Shown: positions 1 through 9,496 of the stretch, piece by piece
How positions within the stretch are numbered: the stretch's first letter is position 1
Layout: the number at the start of each line of letters is the position of its first letter
Source of the DNA: Pseudomonas sp. GL-B-19
Lineage (GTDB): Bacteria > Pseudomonadota > Gammaproteobacteria > Pseudomonadales > Pseudomonadaceae
Reading direction: 5' to 3'
Length of the DNA: 64,000 nucleotides
Assembly (NCBI RefSeq): GCF_019956415.1
Contig: NZ_JAHBDK010000011.1
Span: 62,001-126,000, forward strand
The notes under the pieces: model-generated
Databases searched by the model: none
Seen by the model: only the letters and a program-made list of their open reading frames with translations
What the model was told of the DNA's origin: nothing
Made by a program: the position numbers and the translations under genes

Positions 1-1666
1 AAAAGGAAGGGCGCTGCTGGTTGCGCTAGAAAAGGCATTTAGCGAGCTTGATCGATTAGGCGCGGCGAAAAAAGCCATAATCTTCACTGAATCAAAACGC
101 ACGCAGACTTACTTACTTTCTCTTTTGGTAAATACCTCTTATAGCGACGGCATTGTGCTTTTCAATGGTACTAACAGTGATGAAGGTGCTCAAAATATCT
201 ACAAGGAGTGGCTGAAAACACACGAAGGTAGTGATCGTATTTCTGGCTCAAAAACAGCCGATACTCGCGCCGCTTTGGTGGAGTACTTTAAGGAAAAAGG
301 CACTATCATGATTGCCACCGAGGCAGGAGCGGAGGGCATCAACCTCCAGTTTTGTTCGTTGGTGATCAATTACGACTTGCCATGGAATCCGCAACGCATT
401 GAGCAGCGAATTGGTCGCTGTCATCGGTATGGTCAAAAATTTGATGTGGTTGTTGTTAACTTTGTAGATCTCAGCAATGCCGCCGACGCTCGCGTATACC
501 AGCTCTTGGCAGAGAAGTTCGAGTTGTTCGAGGGGGTATTTGGTGCAAGTGATGAAGTGCTTGGAGCCATTGGGTCAGGGGTGGATTTTGAGAGGCGCAT
601 TGCGGATATCTACCAGAACTGTAGAGAGCCGGAGGCTATTTATGCCAGCTTTACACAGCTGCAAGTTGATTTGTCCGGTGAGATCAACGAGGCGATGGTT
701 AAAACTCGCCAGCTCTTACTGGAAAATTTCGATGAAGAAGTGCAGGAAAAACTAAGGATAAATGCCGAAGCAAGTCGTTCTACGCTAAATCGCTACGAAC
801 GTATGCTGATGGAAGTTACTCAGGCCGAACTTGCTCGGTACGCTGATTTTGATGATGAAGGATTTATTTTAAATAGACTGCCCGAATCTGATGTTGATGG
901 CGTAGTACTGGGGCGTTACGAGCTGCCTCGACGTAGCGGGGAAGCTCACCTATATCGCCTTGGTCATCCCTTGGCTGAATGGGTGACTACGCAAGCCAAG
1001 GGGCGTCCTCTCGGTGAGGCCTGCCTTATTTTCGATTATACAGCCTACGGCAACACCATAAGTTCTTTGGTGCGATATCGCGGAAAGTCAGGCGTGCTCA
1101 CGGTACTTCTGTTGACGGTAGAGGCGCTCGGTCAGCAAGAGCAACACTTACTTGTGTCAGCCGTCACAGTTGATGGCGAGGCGATGAATGATGATGTTCC
1201 CGAGAAGCTTCTGCGTATTCCAGCAGGTGTACATGCTTGGCTTCCTAGCGACGAGACACGTACTCAAATTAACTCGTTGCAGAATGATCTTCTTTTCCGC
1301 AAGGATGCGTTGTTGCGTAAAATTAATCATCGTAACCTGGGCTACTTTGAGCAAGAGGTCGAGAAGCTAGACTCTTGGGTGGACGACTTAAAGTTGGGTC
1401 TTGAACAAGAGATAAAAGTGGTCGATATCGATATTAAAGAAGTCCGTCGTACTGCAGCTATATCGACTACATTGGAAGAAAAGCTGGCGCACCAAAAGAC
1501 GCAGCGCGAGCTAGAAGGAAAACGTAATAAGTTGAGGCGTGAGCTTTTTACGCGGCAGGACGAGATTGAGACTAAACGAAACGAATTGATTGAAATATTA
1601 GAGATCCAGCTGCAGCAGCAGGTTCAAGAGCAAACACTATTCACAGTGAAATGGAAGCTGTGTTGA
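1..1666 (+). CDS. SNF2/superfamily 2 helicase, C-terminal part (5' partial)
   Basis: The frame is open from the window edge, so the N-terminal half with the Walker A and B motifs lies outside. The visible part starts in the second helicase domain. Motif IV (AIIFTES) is at nt 74-94, motif V (TEAGAEGINLQF) near nt 317, and motif VI (QRIGRCHRYGQ) at nt 404-436; the CHRYGQ form is typical of SNF2/RapA-like enzymes. The last ~90 residues are highly charged and predicted coiled coil. A methyltransferase and a Res subunit lie downstream, which points to a DNA-translocating motor of a restriction or defence complex. A TTG at 125 is an internal leucine, not the start. The base composition is more A+T-rich than the right half of the window. 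Family is secure; specific role is inferred. Confidence 0.88.
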   Translation, partial: KGRALLVALEKAFSELDRLGAAKKAIIFTESKRTQTYLLSLLVNTSYSDGIVLFNGTNSDEGAQNIYKEWLKTHEGSDRISGSKTADTRAALVEYFKEKGTIMIATEAGAEGINLQFCSLVINYDLPWNPQRIEQRIGRCHRYGQKFDVVVVNFVDLSNAADARVYQLLAEKFELFEGVFGASDEVLGAIGSGVDFERRIADIYQNCREPEAIYASFTQLQVDLSGEINEAMVKTRQLLLENFDEEVQEKLRINAEASRSTLNRYERMLMEVTQAELARYADFDDEGFILNRLPESDVDGVVLGRYELPRRSGEAHLYRLGHPLAEWVTTQAKGRPLGEACLIFDYTAYGNTISSLVRYRGKSGVLTVLLLTVEALGQQEQHLLVSAVTVDGEAMNDDVPEKLLRIPAGVHAWLPSDETRTQINSLQNDLLFRKDALLRKINHRNLGYFEQEVEKLDSWVDDLKLGLEQEIKVVDIDIKEVRRTAAISTTLEEKLAHQKTQRELEGKRNKLRRELFTRQDEIETKRNELIEILEIQLQQQVQEQTLFTVKWKLC

Positions 1667-1886
1667 TGGTTTTACTAAAGTCACAGTATGCGGAAAGTAT
1701 GCATATTGTTTTTTTAAATTCATTTGCTATTTTGTGTGTTTGTCTTTGCAATATTAAGACTTCAATGACAACTCAGATAGCTCGGCAGCCCTTGAGCGAA
1801 AACATCGCCTTGTCTTTTACTAATCCGTCTCGCAATCAGCAGGCCGATTGCTTTAAGCACTATGCGCCGCAATATGAGCGAAAATT

Positions 1887-2639
1887 ATGCTGATCAAGTC
1901 TAAAAAATGGCGTTGCGTCGGATCTGAAAATCATTTGGTGGTCGAGGTGGTTTTCGATTCTCACGATATCAATGAGGCCACAAGTGTTGCTAATGCTAAA
2001 ATGGATTTCATAAATGTACATAATCCAGGTGGCATTCAAAGAACATCTGAGGTTATTAAAAATAGAATAATTGCAGGTAAGCTTGCGGACTCAGCTGTGT
2101 TGGAGATGTTAAATCGATGTATAGGGGCTTGGGGATTAGGGTCGGTGTTTGCTGTTAGTGAATACGATAAGTCCAGGTCTGACAATTTCGAAAACCCCGA
2201 CCCCTATGATCTTGAGTTACATAATAAAATTACGCAGGCTACGCAAAGTATTGAAGTTAGGTCTTCTTTTTGCTATAAATTGGCTCCGGTAGAGAAAATT
2301 TTAGAGAAGCTTTCTGTTTACGGATGGTATACATCAAAGAACAAGCCAATAGAGCCTCCTAGGGATTGGTATTTTCAGGTGGTTTATTATTTGCGGCCGA
2401 GAGATGTAGCTCAGGAAAACAGTTTAAAAATGAAGATATTTGAAGATCTTCTGGAAAGTGGTTCGGTTACAGGTTTTGTAGTCGGTGGCGCGAGCAAAGA
2501 GCTTTTGCACGAGCACGGCATTAATCGTTTAGATCAAGATGGTGCCTCATATCGTGCAATATCACCAATCTACCAGGCAAGTGATTGCAAGTTTATGCTC
2601 AACGCAGTGTTGCCAAGAAATAATCAGGTGTCTAAATGA
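1887..2639 (+). CDS. Unrecognised 250-residue protein, possible PD-(D/E)xK-like nuclease
   Basis: I cannot assign this protein to a named family. It lies between the helicase and the methyltransferase, and its stop overlaps the methyltransferase start as ATGA, so the two are probably translationally coupled. Its pattern suggests a nuclease core: a helix around residues 60-80 (NRIIAGKLADSAVLEML), an acidic strand at 103-111 (NPDPYDLEL), a strand at 121-127 (SIEVRSS) that could be the E-x-K site with Arg for Lys, and later strands at 161-168 (WYFQVVYY) and 196-204 (GFVVGGASK). This is inference from motif spacing only. No signal peptide or membrane segment is seen. Alternatives are a specificity or immunity subunit of the same operon. 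The 220-bp gap after the helicase holds no convincing gene. Confidence 0.7.
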   Translation: MLIKSKKWRCVGSENHLVVEVVFDSHDINEATSVANAKMDFINVHNPGGIQRTSEVIKNRIIAGKLADSAVLEMLNRCIGAWGLGSVFAVSEYDKSRSDNFENPDPYDLELHNKITQATQSIEVRSSFCYKLAPVEKILEKLSVYGWYTSKNKPIEPPRDWYFQVVYYLRPRDVAQENSLKMKIFEDLLESGSVTGFVVGGASKELLHEHGINRLDQDGASYRAISPIYQASDCKFMLNAVLPRNNQVSK

Positions 2640-4309
2640 AAAATAAGCTCGAACTTACTTGGGTTGGTAAAGAAAAGCGACCCAAGGTCGAGCCGCGAAT
2701 TCTCATCGAGGATCAGGCAAGGTCGTATCATGCTAAGCAGCGAGTCTCGGATTTAGATATCTTCGATAATCGGCTAATATTTGGAGATAATCTACTCGCG
2801 TTGAAAGCACTTGAACAAGAGTTTTCAGGTCAGGTTAAGTGTGTTTTCATTGATCCTCCGTACAATACGGGTAGTGCGTTCACTCATTATGACGATGGTC
2901 TAGAGCACTCCGTTTGGCTGGGGCTAATGCGGGATCGGTTAGAGATTATAAAAAAATTACTTTCTGATGATGGTTCACTTTGGATCACTATTGATGATAA
3001 TGAAGCGCACTACCTGAAGGTGCTGTGTGATGAGATTTTTGGGCGAAACAACTTTGTTTCAACGGTTATTTGGCAAAAAAAATACGCACCAAAGTCAGAC
3101 TCCAAATATTTCTCTACCTCTCATGATTTTATTTTAGTATTCGCTAAGGATCTGAACAAATTCAACCTTGGGCGTCTCGCGAAGACGGAAAAGCAAACTG
3201 GGCGGTATACGAACCGAGATGCGGATCCTCGCGGCCCCTGGAAGGCAAGTGATGTGTTACGTAACGAAGCGAGAGATTACGCAATTTTCCCTGTGACTCT
3301 ACCTTCTGGACGAGAGGTCTTTCCGCCTTCTGGCACTAGTTGGCGTTATACAAAAGAAAAATTTGCAGAGTTAATTGCGGATGACCGCATTTGGTTTGGG
3401 GTCAATGGGGACGCTAGACCAGCGTACAAAAGATTTCTTTCGGAAGTAACCGATACCATTCCGAGTACAACAATTTGGACTTATGACGAGGTCGGTCATA
3501 ATGACGAAGCGAAAAAGGAGATGCGCTCAATCTTCGGCGAAATACTTTTTGATACTCCAAAACCGGAAAGGCTGTTGGAACGGGTTTTAGCTTTAGCAAC
3601 GCAGCCGGGCGATTTAGTACTTGACTCCTTTGCGGGCTCAGGAACTACCGGGGCGGTAGCTCAAAAAATGGGTCGTCGCTGGATCATGGTCGAGCTTGGG
3701 GAGCACTGCCATACGCACGTGATCCCAAGATTGAAAAAGGTCATAGACGGGAATGATAAGGGCGGAATCACTGAGGCTGCTAATTGGGTTGGGGGGGGCG
3801 GGTTTCGCTATTACAAGCTTGCCCCTAGCCTAATTGTTGACGATCGTTGGGGTAACCCAGTGATCAATCCTGAATATAACGCTGATCAACTAGCTGAGGC
3901 TTTATCCAAGTTGGAGGGCTTCACCTACAAGCCATCCGAGTTCCACTGGTGGCAACATGGCTACTCTAGCGAGTGTGATTTTATTTATGTTACTACTCAG
4001 AATTTGTCAGCTGAGCAGTTACAGGTGCTTTCTGATGATGTGGGTACTGACCAAAGCCTTTTAGTTTGCTGTGCGGCCTTCCACGGTGTGACTGGTCTCA
4101 AGGCGTCTGAGCGCTGGCCAAATTTGACCTTGAAGAAGATTCCGAAAATGGTTCTGTCACGTTGCGAGTGGGGGCACGACGATTACAGTTTGAATGTGGC
4201 GAATCTACCGATGGCAGACGAGCCGATTCCGGAGCTAGAGGTAGTCCAAAAAACACTAGAAAAAATAGTTGTAGCACCTGTCCAGGGCGGCCTGTTTGGT
4301 GGTGATTGA
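2636..4309 (+). CDS. Site-specific adenine DNA methyltransferase, type III Mod-like
   Basis: This is a 557-residue N6-adenine methyltransferase. The catalytic DPPY motif (residues 73-76, within FIDPPYNTG) precedes the SAM-binding FAGSGTT motif (332-338), which is the beta-class order used by type III Mod subunits. The stretch between them (about 140-310) would hold target recognition. It would modify host DNA to protect it from the Res protein encoded next. The start overlaps the upstream gene by four bases (ATGA). About 200 residues follow the SAM motif and probably mediate subunit contacts. Family assignment is firm; type III rather than another Mod/Res-type system is inferred from the downstream Res gene. 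Confidence 0.93.
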   Translation: MKNKLELTWVGKEKRPKVEPRILIEDQARSYHAKQRVSDLDIFDNRLIFGDNLLALKALEQEFSGQVKCVFIDPPYNTGSAFTHYDDGLEHSVWLGLMRDRLEIIKKLLSDDGSLWITIDDNEAHYLKVLCDEIFGRNNFVSTVIWQKKYAPKSDSKYFSTSHDFILVFAKDLNKFNLGRLAKTEKQTGRYTNRDADPRGPWKASDVLRNEARDYAIFPVTLPSGREVFPPSGTSWRYTKEKFAELIADDRIWFGVNGDARPAYKRFLSEVTDTIPSTTIWTYDEVGHNDEAKKEMRSIFGEILFDTPKPERLLERVLALATQPGDLVLDSFAGSGTTGAVAQKMGRRWIMVELGEHCHTHVIPRLKKVIDGNDKGGITEAANWVGGGGFRYYKLAPSLIVDDRWGNPVINPEYNADQLAEALSKLEGFTYKPSEFHWWQHGYSSECDFIYVTTQNLSAEQLQVLSDDVGTDQSLLVCCAAFHGVTGLKASERWPNLTLKKIPKMVLSRCEWGHDDYSLNVANLPMADEPIPELEVVQKTLEKIVVAPVQGGLFGGD

Positions 4310-4507
4310 GCATGAATGCCAAGCACCCACGGAGAGAGTTGATGCTTTCCCAACCGAGGATGCAAAAATACGACTTCGGGCGTGTTTCGTGGCATATGGC
4401 CGGTGGCGTGGATACCAGATCTGCATGCAGAATATGACTCAGCTCACACCGCTTGAAAAGAGCAGGAAGCCTTCGAGTTTGCCTATCCAGAAAAAAGGAA
4501 AAGTAGC

Positions 4508-7282
4508 ATGAGTTCGCGCGTTCAAAATCATGTGGCAGGTCGTTTGTCGCTGCGCCCCCCTCAGGCTGAATCTTTAGGTAAATTAGAGCAGGCTCTGACA
4601 GCTGCTCCTGAGATGCTGGCGCACAATCAGAATTTGCCAGCCATCCTTGCCTCCCTTAAAGCACAGTTCGCGACATTGGAGGATTTTGAACGCGATTTTC
4701 CGTCACTTTGCTTTGCGCTGGCTACAGGCGTAGGCAAAACCCGTCTTATGGGTGCGTTTATCGCTTATCTTCACCTGGAACATCAGATTAACAATTTCTT
4801 TGTGTTGGCCCCCAATCTGACTATTTACAATAAGCTGATTGCCGACTTCACTCCCAATACTCCGAAGTATGTGTTCAAGGGCATCGGTGAGTTTGCTATT
4901 AACTCCCCCCGAGTTATCACTGGCGACAACTACGATCAGCAGAACATCACTGGTGGTGAGCTTTTTGGCGAAGTGCGCATCAACATTTTTAACATTTCCA
5001 AGATCAACTCTGAGGTGCGTGGTGGCAAGGAACCACGAATCAAGCGTATGCGTGAAGTGCTTGGTGATAGTTACTTTAATCACTTGGCGAGTTTGGATGA
5101 TCTTGTGCTTTTAATGGATGAGTCACATCGCTACCGTGCGAGCGCTGGAGTGCGCTCCATCAATGATCTCAAGCCGTTGTTCGGCCTTGAGGTTACTGCG
5201 ACACCTTTTGTTGAGTCCGCTCGTGGTCCTGTGCCGTTCAAAAATGTGGTGATGGATTACCCGCTGGCCTGTGCCATGGAAGACGGTTTTGTCAAAGAGC
5301 CAGCAGTTGTCACACAGCGTAACTTCGATGCCAAGGCCCATACCCCGGACGAAATTGAGAAGACTAAGCTGGAAGACGGCGTACGGCTGCACGAAATGAC
5401 CAAGGTAGAGTTGCTGACTTATGCCCGGGAAAATGGCGTTAAAGTAGTTAAGCCTTTCATGTTGGTGATTGCGCGTGATACCACTCATGCGGGGCAGTTG
5501 TTGGCACTTTTGAAGTCGCAGGCATTTTTCGAGGGGCGCTATCAGGGCAAGGTCATTCAGGTCGATTCGAGTAAAACAGGTAAAGACGAAGAAGAGGTAA
5601 TTGCTCGGCTGCTCGCTGTCGAGAGCGTGGACGAACCTACAGAGATTGTTATTCACGTCAACATGCTCAAGGAAGGTTGGGACGTGACCAACCTTTACAC
5701 CATCGTTCCATTGCGCGCTGCCAATGCACGGACGTTGATTGAGCAGTCCATTGGACGTGGTCTACGCCTACCATACGGTAAGCGAACTGGTGTGGCGGCG
5801 GTAGATCGTCTGAATATTGTTGCCCACGACAAGTTCCAAGAAATCATCGACGAGGCTAACCGGGGTGATTCTCCGATTCGCCTGAAGCAGGTGATTCTTG
5901 ATGCGCCTAGCCCAGACGATAAGAAAGTCAGCGTACAGGTCGTATCCGGAGTTATGGAGCGCTTGGGTTTGACGGACGCATCTTCACAGTCCAAGGCCGG
6001 TAGTTCAATCTCTGCGTCTGGTGAGGTAGGTACGATTGTGGCCCCCGCTACAGAAGCGGGTTCTTCCAACTCGGGACCAGTTTTTACAACACTTGCGGAG
6101 AAGCAGGCTGCCCGTGCTGTGATGGAGGTTATTGGCAAATATGAGACTAGGCGTGATCTGGTTCCTACCAGTGAGTCCCTACTGAAGCCTGGAGTACAGC
6201 AGAAAATTCTGGCGGAGGTCGCTGAGCGTCTAAAATCTACGCAGGGAAGTCTGTTGGAAGGTGTTGATGAAAACACGCCTGCAATCGATCTTGCGTATGT
6301 TGTAGCGAGAACTACAGAAATGGTGGTGCAGCAAACCATCGATATTCCTCGTATCGCGGTTGTACCGACCGGGGATGTGACCACTGGATTTCATCCTTTC
6401 AAGCTTGGAATGTTGCCAAACTTCCAGCCTGGGCAGCGTGAGATCGTTGGGCAAGAATTACGTACAAATGATCAGTTCACAATGAGCCGAGAGAGCGGAA
6501 TTCGCGAGAGATCTCTTGAGGATTATATCGTCAAGAAGCTGATCGACTTCGATGACGTCGACTACCTCACCCAATCAGAGCTTTTGTATGACTTGGCGAG
6601 ACAGGCAGTTGATCACTTTCGGGATCAGAGCTACTCGGAGACAGAGCTTCATGAGATTCTGGACACTTTTGGCGGAGAGCTAGCCAGGTTGATTCATGCC
6701 GAGATGATTGGACATTTCTGGGAAGAAGCTACCGGATATGAAGTGCAGATCAGTCGTGGCTTCACAGAGCTTAAACCTTGTAATTACACTGTCACTGCGG
6801 GTCATGCCGCTCATCATTTCCGCGAGACGGTTACCGAGACTAGTCGTATCAAGCAGATGCTTTTCGGTGGCTTTACTCGCTGCTTGTATCCGCTGCAGAG
6901 GTTTGACTCGGACACAGAGCGTCGTTTTGCTGTCATCCTCGAACGTGATGCTTTGAAGTGGTTTAAACCCGCTAAGGGTCAGTTCCAGATCTACTATAAG
7001 TTGGGAACTGAGCAGCCGGAGTACATCCCGGATTTTGTTGTTGAAGCGGAAAATTGTGTTCTTTTGGTAGAAACCAAGGCAGCCAATGAGCTTGATTCGC
7101 AAGATGTGAAGGCAAAGGCCGAAGCTGCTGCTCGCTGGGCTAAACATGCCAGTGAGCATTCACTGAGTGTTCAAGGCAAGCCTTGGAGGTATGTGTTAAT
7201 CCCACATAATGAGATTTCGGAATCCAAGCGTTTGAGCGATTTTTTAAGGTTTGAGCTTAAATCTTCAGTTGCTATTTGCTGA
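4508..7282 (+). CDS. Type III restriction enzyme Res-like helicase-nuclease
   Basis: This 924-residue protein carries a superfamily 2 ATPase: Walker A ATGVGKT (72-78), DESH box (204-207), TATP motif III (230-233) and motif VI QSIGRGLRLP (413-422). Near the C terminus PDF (841-843) and ETK (855-857) form a classical PD...ExK nuclease site. It would translocate on unmodified DNA and cleave it in complex with the upstream Mod. The start ATG overlaps the TGA of a small open frame as ATGA. An in-frame TGA at 4454 limits any N-terminal extension. Length and motif layout match Res subunits. Confidence 0.93.
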   Translation: MSSRVQNHVAGRLSLRPPQAESLGKLEQALTAAPEMLAHNQNLPAILASLKAQFATLEDFERDFPSLCFALATGVGKTRLMGAFIAYLHLEHQINNFFVLAPNLTIYNKLIADFTPNTPKYVFKGIGEFAINSPRVITGDNYDQQNITGGELFGEVRINIFNISKINSEVRGGKEPRIKRMREVLGDSYFNHLASLDDLVLLMDESHRYRASAGVRSINDLKPLFGLEVTATPFVESARGPVPFKNVVMDYPLACAMEDGFVKEPAVVTQRNFDAKAHTPDEIEKTKLEDGVRLHEMTKVELLTYARENGVKVVKPFMLVIARDTTHAGQLLALLKSQAFFEGRYQGKVIQVDSSKTGKDEEEVIARLLAVESVDEPTEIVIHVNMLKEGWDVTNLYTIVPLRAANARTLIEQSIGRGLRLPYGKRTGVAAVDRLNIVAHDKFQEIIDEANRGDSPIRLKQVILDAPSPDDKKVSVQVVSGVMERLGLTDASSQSKAGSSISASGEVGTIVAPATEAGSSNSGPVFTTLAEKQAARAVMEVIGKYETRRDLVPTSESLLKPGVQQKILAEVAERLKSTQGSLLEGVDENTPAIDLAYVVARTTEMVVQQTIDIPRIAVVPTGDVTTGFHPFKLGMLPNFQPGQREIVGQELRTNDQFTMSRESGIRERSLEDYIVKKLIDFDDVDYLTQSELLYDLARQAVDHFRDQSYSETELHEILDTFGGELARLIHAEMIGHFWEEATGYEVQISRGFTELKPCNYTVTAGHAAHHFRETVTETSRIKQMLFGGFTRCLYPLQRFDSDTERRFAVILERDALKWFKPAKGQFQIYYKLGTEQPEYIPDFVVEAENCVLLVETKAANELDSQDVKAKAEAAARWAKHASEHSLSVQGKPWRYVLIPHNEISESKRLSDFLRFELKSSVAIC

Positions 7283-7362
7283 GGGCTTCGGTGTCTGTAA
7301 TGATCATCTCCGTGAGATAGCGAACATTTTCAGGCACGTACGTCATTGGGGGAACCAGGATA

Positions 7363-7782
7363 ATGGATCAGCAACTTTTCAAGCTAATGCGGGACGAGAC
7401 GGAAAAAAAGAGGATCGTAGCCCGTGAAGGTAAGTCATTCCTTATCTATTACGTCCCCCAAAGGGCGTGGGCTGCCGCATCGGAATCCAAGGTCCGAGTC
7501 TTGCAACAGGCATTGCAAGACCTGATGGATTCTTCTCCCAATGCGGCTCTCAGTCTCGCTTTTGATCACCGCACTTTTCCAACAGGGCCGATTCCAATGG
7601 ATCTTCGCGTCCCCGACGAAGGTCTTTATTGCCGGCTTACATGGCGCGAGACGACTGTGGATCCCCTGGTAAAAGAGCGCATTGCTCAAGAAGTTGTAGA
7701 CGTCTTTTCTCAGGCAAATCTTCAGATTGTTGATGTGACCGAAGATCTTGATAGGGTATTTTTGTTTGTATTCGGTCAATAG
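7363..7782 (+). CDS. Hypothetical protein, 139 residues, downstream of res
   Basis: The product is not recognised. It is soluble-looking, with a charged N terminus (MDQQLFKLMRDETEKKR), a central VLQQALQDLMDSS helix and a valine/phenylalanine-rich C terminus. It starts 80 bp after res, preceded by AGGA about five bases before the ATG, and shares the orientation and base composition of the defence genes. It may belong to the same operon. No catalytic motif is visible. Confidence 0.6.
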   Translation: MDQQLFKLMRDETEKKRIVAREGKSFLIYYVPQRAWAAASESKVRVLQQALQDLMDSSPNAALSLAFDHRTFPTGPIPMDLRVPDEGLYCRLTWRETTVDPLVKERIAQEVVDVFSQANLQIVDVTEDLDRVFLFVFGQ

Positions 7783-8351
7783 GGCCGCTAATCCGGGGTG
7801 ACACTCGATCCAGATGACCTTGCACGATTAGGTGGATATCCAGTACTAGCATTAGATCGACCGATTTTACGCGCCCTACGCAGCGGGCTGCTTGAGAGCG
7901 TCCTTCAGATGCAGTCAACATTCCCTCTGAGAGGCCTCAGAACTTCCGGTAACGGGAATAGGGTGCTGCTTGTAATGGGATGTTTTCAAGGACCCAGTAT
8001 CGGTAATGCTGGGCAGGACCAGGTCTAGTCGTTCAGAAGTCAGATTGCAGCTTTGGATTTTAACAAACGGAAGAATCTTCGTGGAACTCAAAAAAAAGCC
8101 TGAAGGGCTGCCCGCTTGGTGGGCCGGTTCGTCAGGCTTTTTTGCGTATGAAATGCTGTTTAGCCGTTTCTCCGGCGGAGCGGTTCTGGCAGGCGTTCGC
8201 GGCGCTGATTAAGTCATGGATCAGCTTGTCCGATCTGCTCAAGCGAAGTGCCGTTGATGAGTAATTCGCCCCCAGTTCTTGCAAGATACACTGGCAAATA
8301 GCTTTGGACACTCCGCTTTGCACGCAGCTAAAAGAACTTCTATAACTCAGG
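7783..8351. other. 569-bp stretch without a convincing gene
   Basis: A 76-codon GTG-initiated frame (7798-8028, plus strand) lacks a ribosome-binding site and has no recognisable product. The only clear element is the bidirectional terminator at 8091-8143, which lies between the rightward defence genes and the leftward lipoprotein gene. Confidence 0.5.
8091..8143. terminator. Bidirectional rho-independent terminator
   Basis: AAAAAAAGCCTGA (8091-8103) pairs with TCAGGCTTTTTT (8132-8143) around an internal G+C-rich segment. The A tract and T tract make it work in both directions. It would end the defence operon on the plus strand and the lipoprotein transcript on the minus strand. Confidence 0.8.
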
Positions 8352-9341
8352 TTATTCTTCTGTCCAGGGTGCATCGTTGTTTGCGGCGCAAGAAGATTCC
8401 CATTCTGCGGTCTGGTCTGCGTTAATTACTGCAGCATCGCCATTAGCTTTGTGAAAGTTGTCGATAAAGTTGGTGAGACATGTGTTGGTGGAGGGCTGCG
8501 CTGAGTGCAGCTTGTCTTCGATAATTGCATTGCGCTTGTAAATATAATCTGAAATCAGGGAGCCATCAGGGTCCCAAGTTTTGCTCTCCCCTGTCTTAGC
8601 GCCGTGATCAAACGTTGTAAGCCCTATCATTCTATTGTTGTTGATGTCCCACTCATAAGCTATCCCGTGCGGAACGCCTTCGTCGTAGGGTATTTGCTTA
8701 ATGATGGCTCCTTGAGCATTGAATGCTTCAACTTTTCCTACCGTCAAGCCGTCCTTGGATTCATTCCGATAAATGACATTGCCAGTGATTTCGTCGTAGT
8801 TTTCTTGCTTGCCATCTGGTTTGCCATTTTGGTAATTTCTTACTTGGACTGGCTTTTCTGTGTTTGGACTGAAGATTGTAGCTGAGCCGTTGAGTAAATC
8901 CTCTTTAAACGAAGCTTTTGCTATTGTGCGTTTTTCATCAAGGGAGAAGACCTGCATATCGCCATCCATTTTCCCATCTTTGTATTGCGCTGTGTATCGG
9001 AGGCTGTGCGTTTTTTGATTGTGACAAGAGACATTGCCAGAGATATATCCATCTTTTACTTCAGCATCACAAGAAAAGGTTTTGCCCCAGAACGCGTTTG
9101 TTTCGGATTTTATGTTTTTTAGTGCGTCGTTCATGTTGCTTATGAGCGTGTTGTATCCGCTGCTGGTATGGACGAAGCTTTCAGGGATATTAGTAATGAA
9201 ACCACTAAATGGTTTGTTTGCTTTGCCTTCATATATTTTTCCATTCGAAGTTTGAACATTTCTGAAGTCTAGTTCGCTGGAGCCGCAGCCAGTCAGGGAG
9301 AGAAGTCCCACTGAAACGGCAAGTAGAGAAATGTATTTCAT
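8352..9341 (-). CDS. Lipoprotein with MORN-like repeats
   Basis: The 329-residue product starts with a lipoprotein signal peptide whose lipobox is LTGC, lipidated Cys19. The body has repeated MORN-variant/YwqK-like units such as YKDGKMDGDMQVFS, YQNGKPDGKQ and YDEGVPHGIAYEWD. These repeats often occur in envelope proteins and in proteins annotated as toxin-antitoxin YwqK-type, but no function can be assigned. The C-terminal ~70 residues lack repeats and contain three cysteines. It is alone on the minus strand, ending towards the bidirectional terminator. Confidence 0.85.
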   Translation of the reverse strand: MKYISLLAVSVGLLSLTGCGSSELDFRNVQTSNGKIYEGKANKPFSGFITNIPESFVHTSSGYNTLISNMNDALKNIKSETNAFWGKTFSCDAEVKDGYISGNVSCHNQKTHSLRYTAQYKDGKMDGDMQVFSLDEKRTIAKASFKEDLLNGSATIFSPNTEKPVQVRNYQNGKPDGKQENYDEITGNVIYRNESKDGLTVGKVEAFNAQGAIIKQIPYDEGVPHGIAYEWDINNNRMIGLTTFDHGAKTGESKTWDPDGSLISDYIYKRNAIIEDKLHSAQPSTNTCLTNFIDNFHKANGDAAVINADQTAEWESSCAANNDAPWTEE

Positions 9342-9496
9342 GACATAAAGTTCCTGAGTTCTTCTAAAAAGTAAGGCTTTAAGTTTTTGGTGGAGTTATT
9401 TTTTCGGCGAAAGAAAAATGTGCTTTAAAGGCTGCGACCAAAAAAGGGTCGTAAATACCGTGGCTGTAAACGCATCATAGCGCGACGATTTCTTCC

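Noticed and set aside
1651..1893. 80-codon frame bridging the helicase and the unknown gene
   Set aside because: It has no ribosome-binding site and no sensible domain, and overlaps both neighbours; likely chance.
7798..8028. 76-codon GTG frame after the defence genes
   Set aside because: No ribosome-binding site and no recognisable product.
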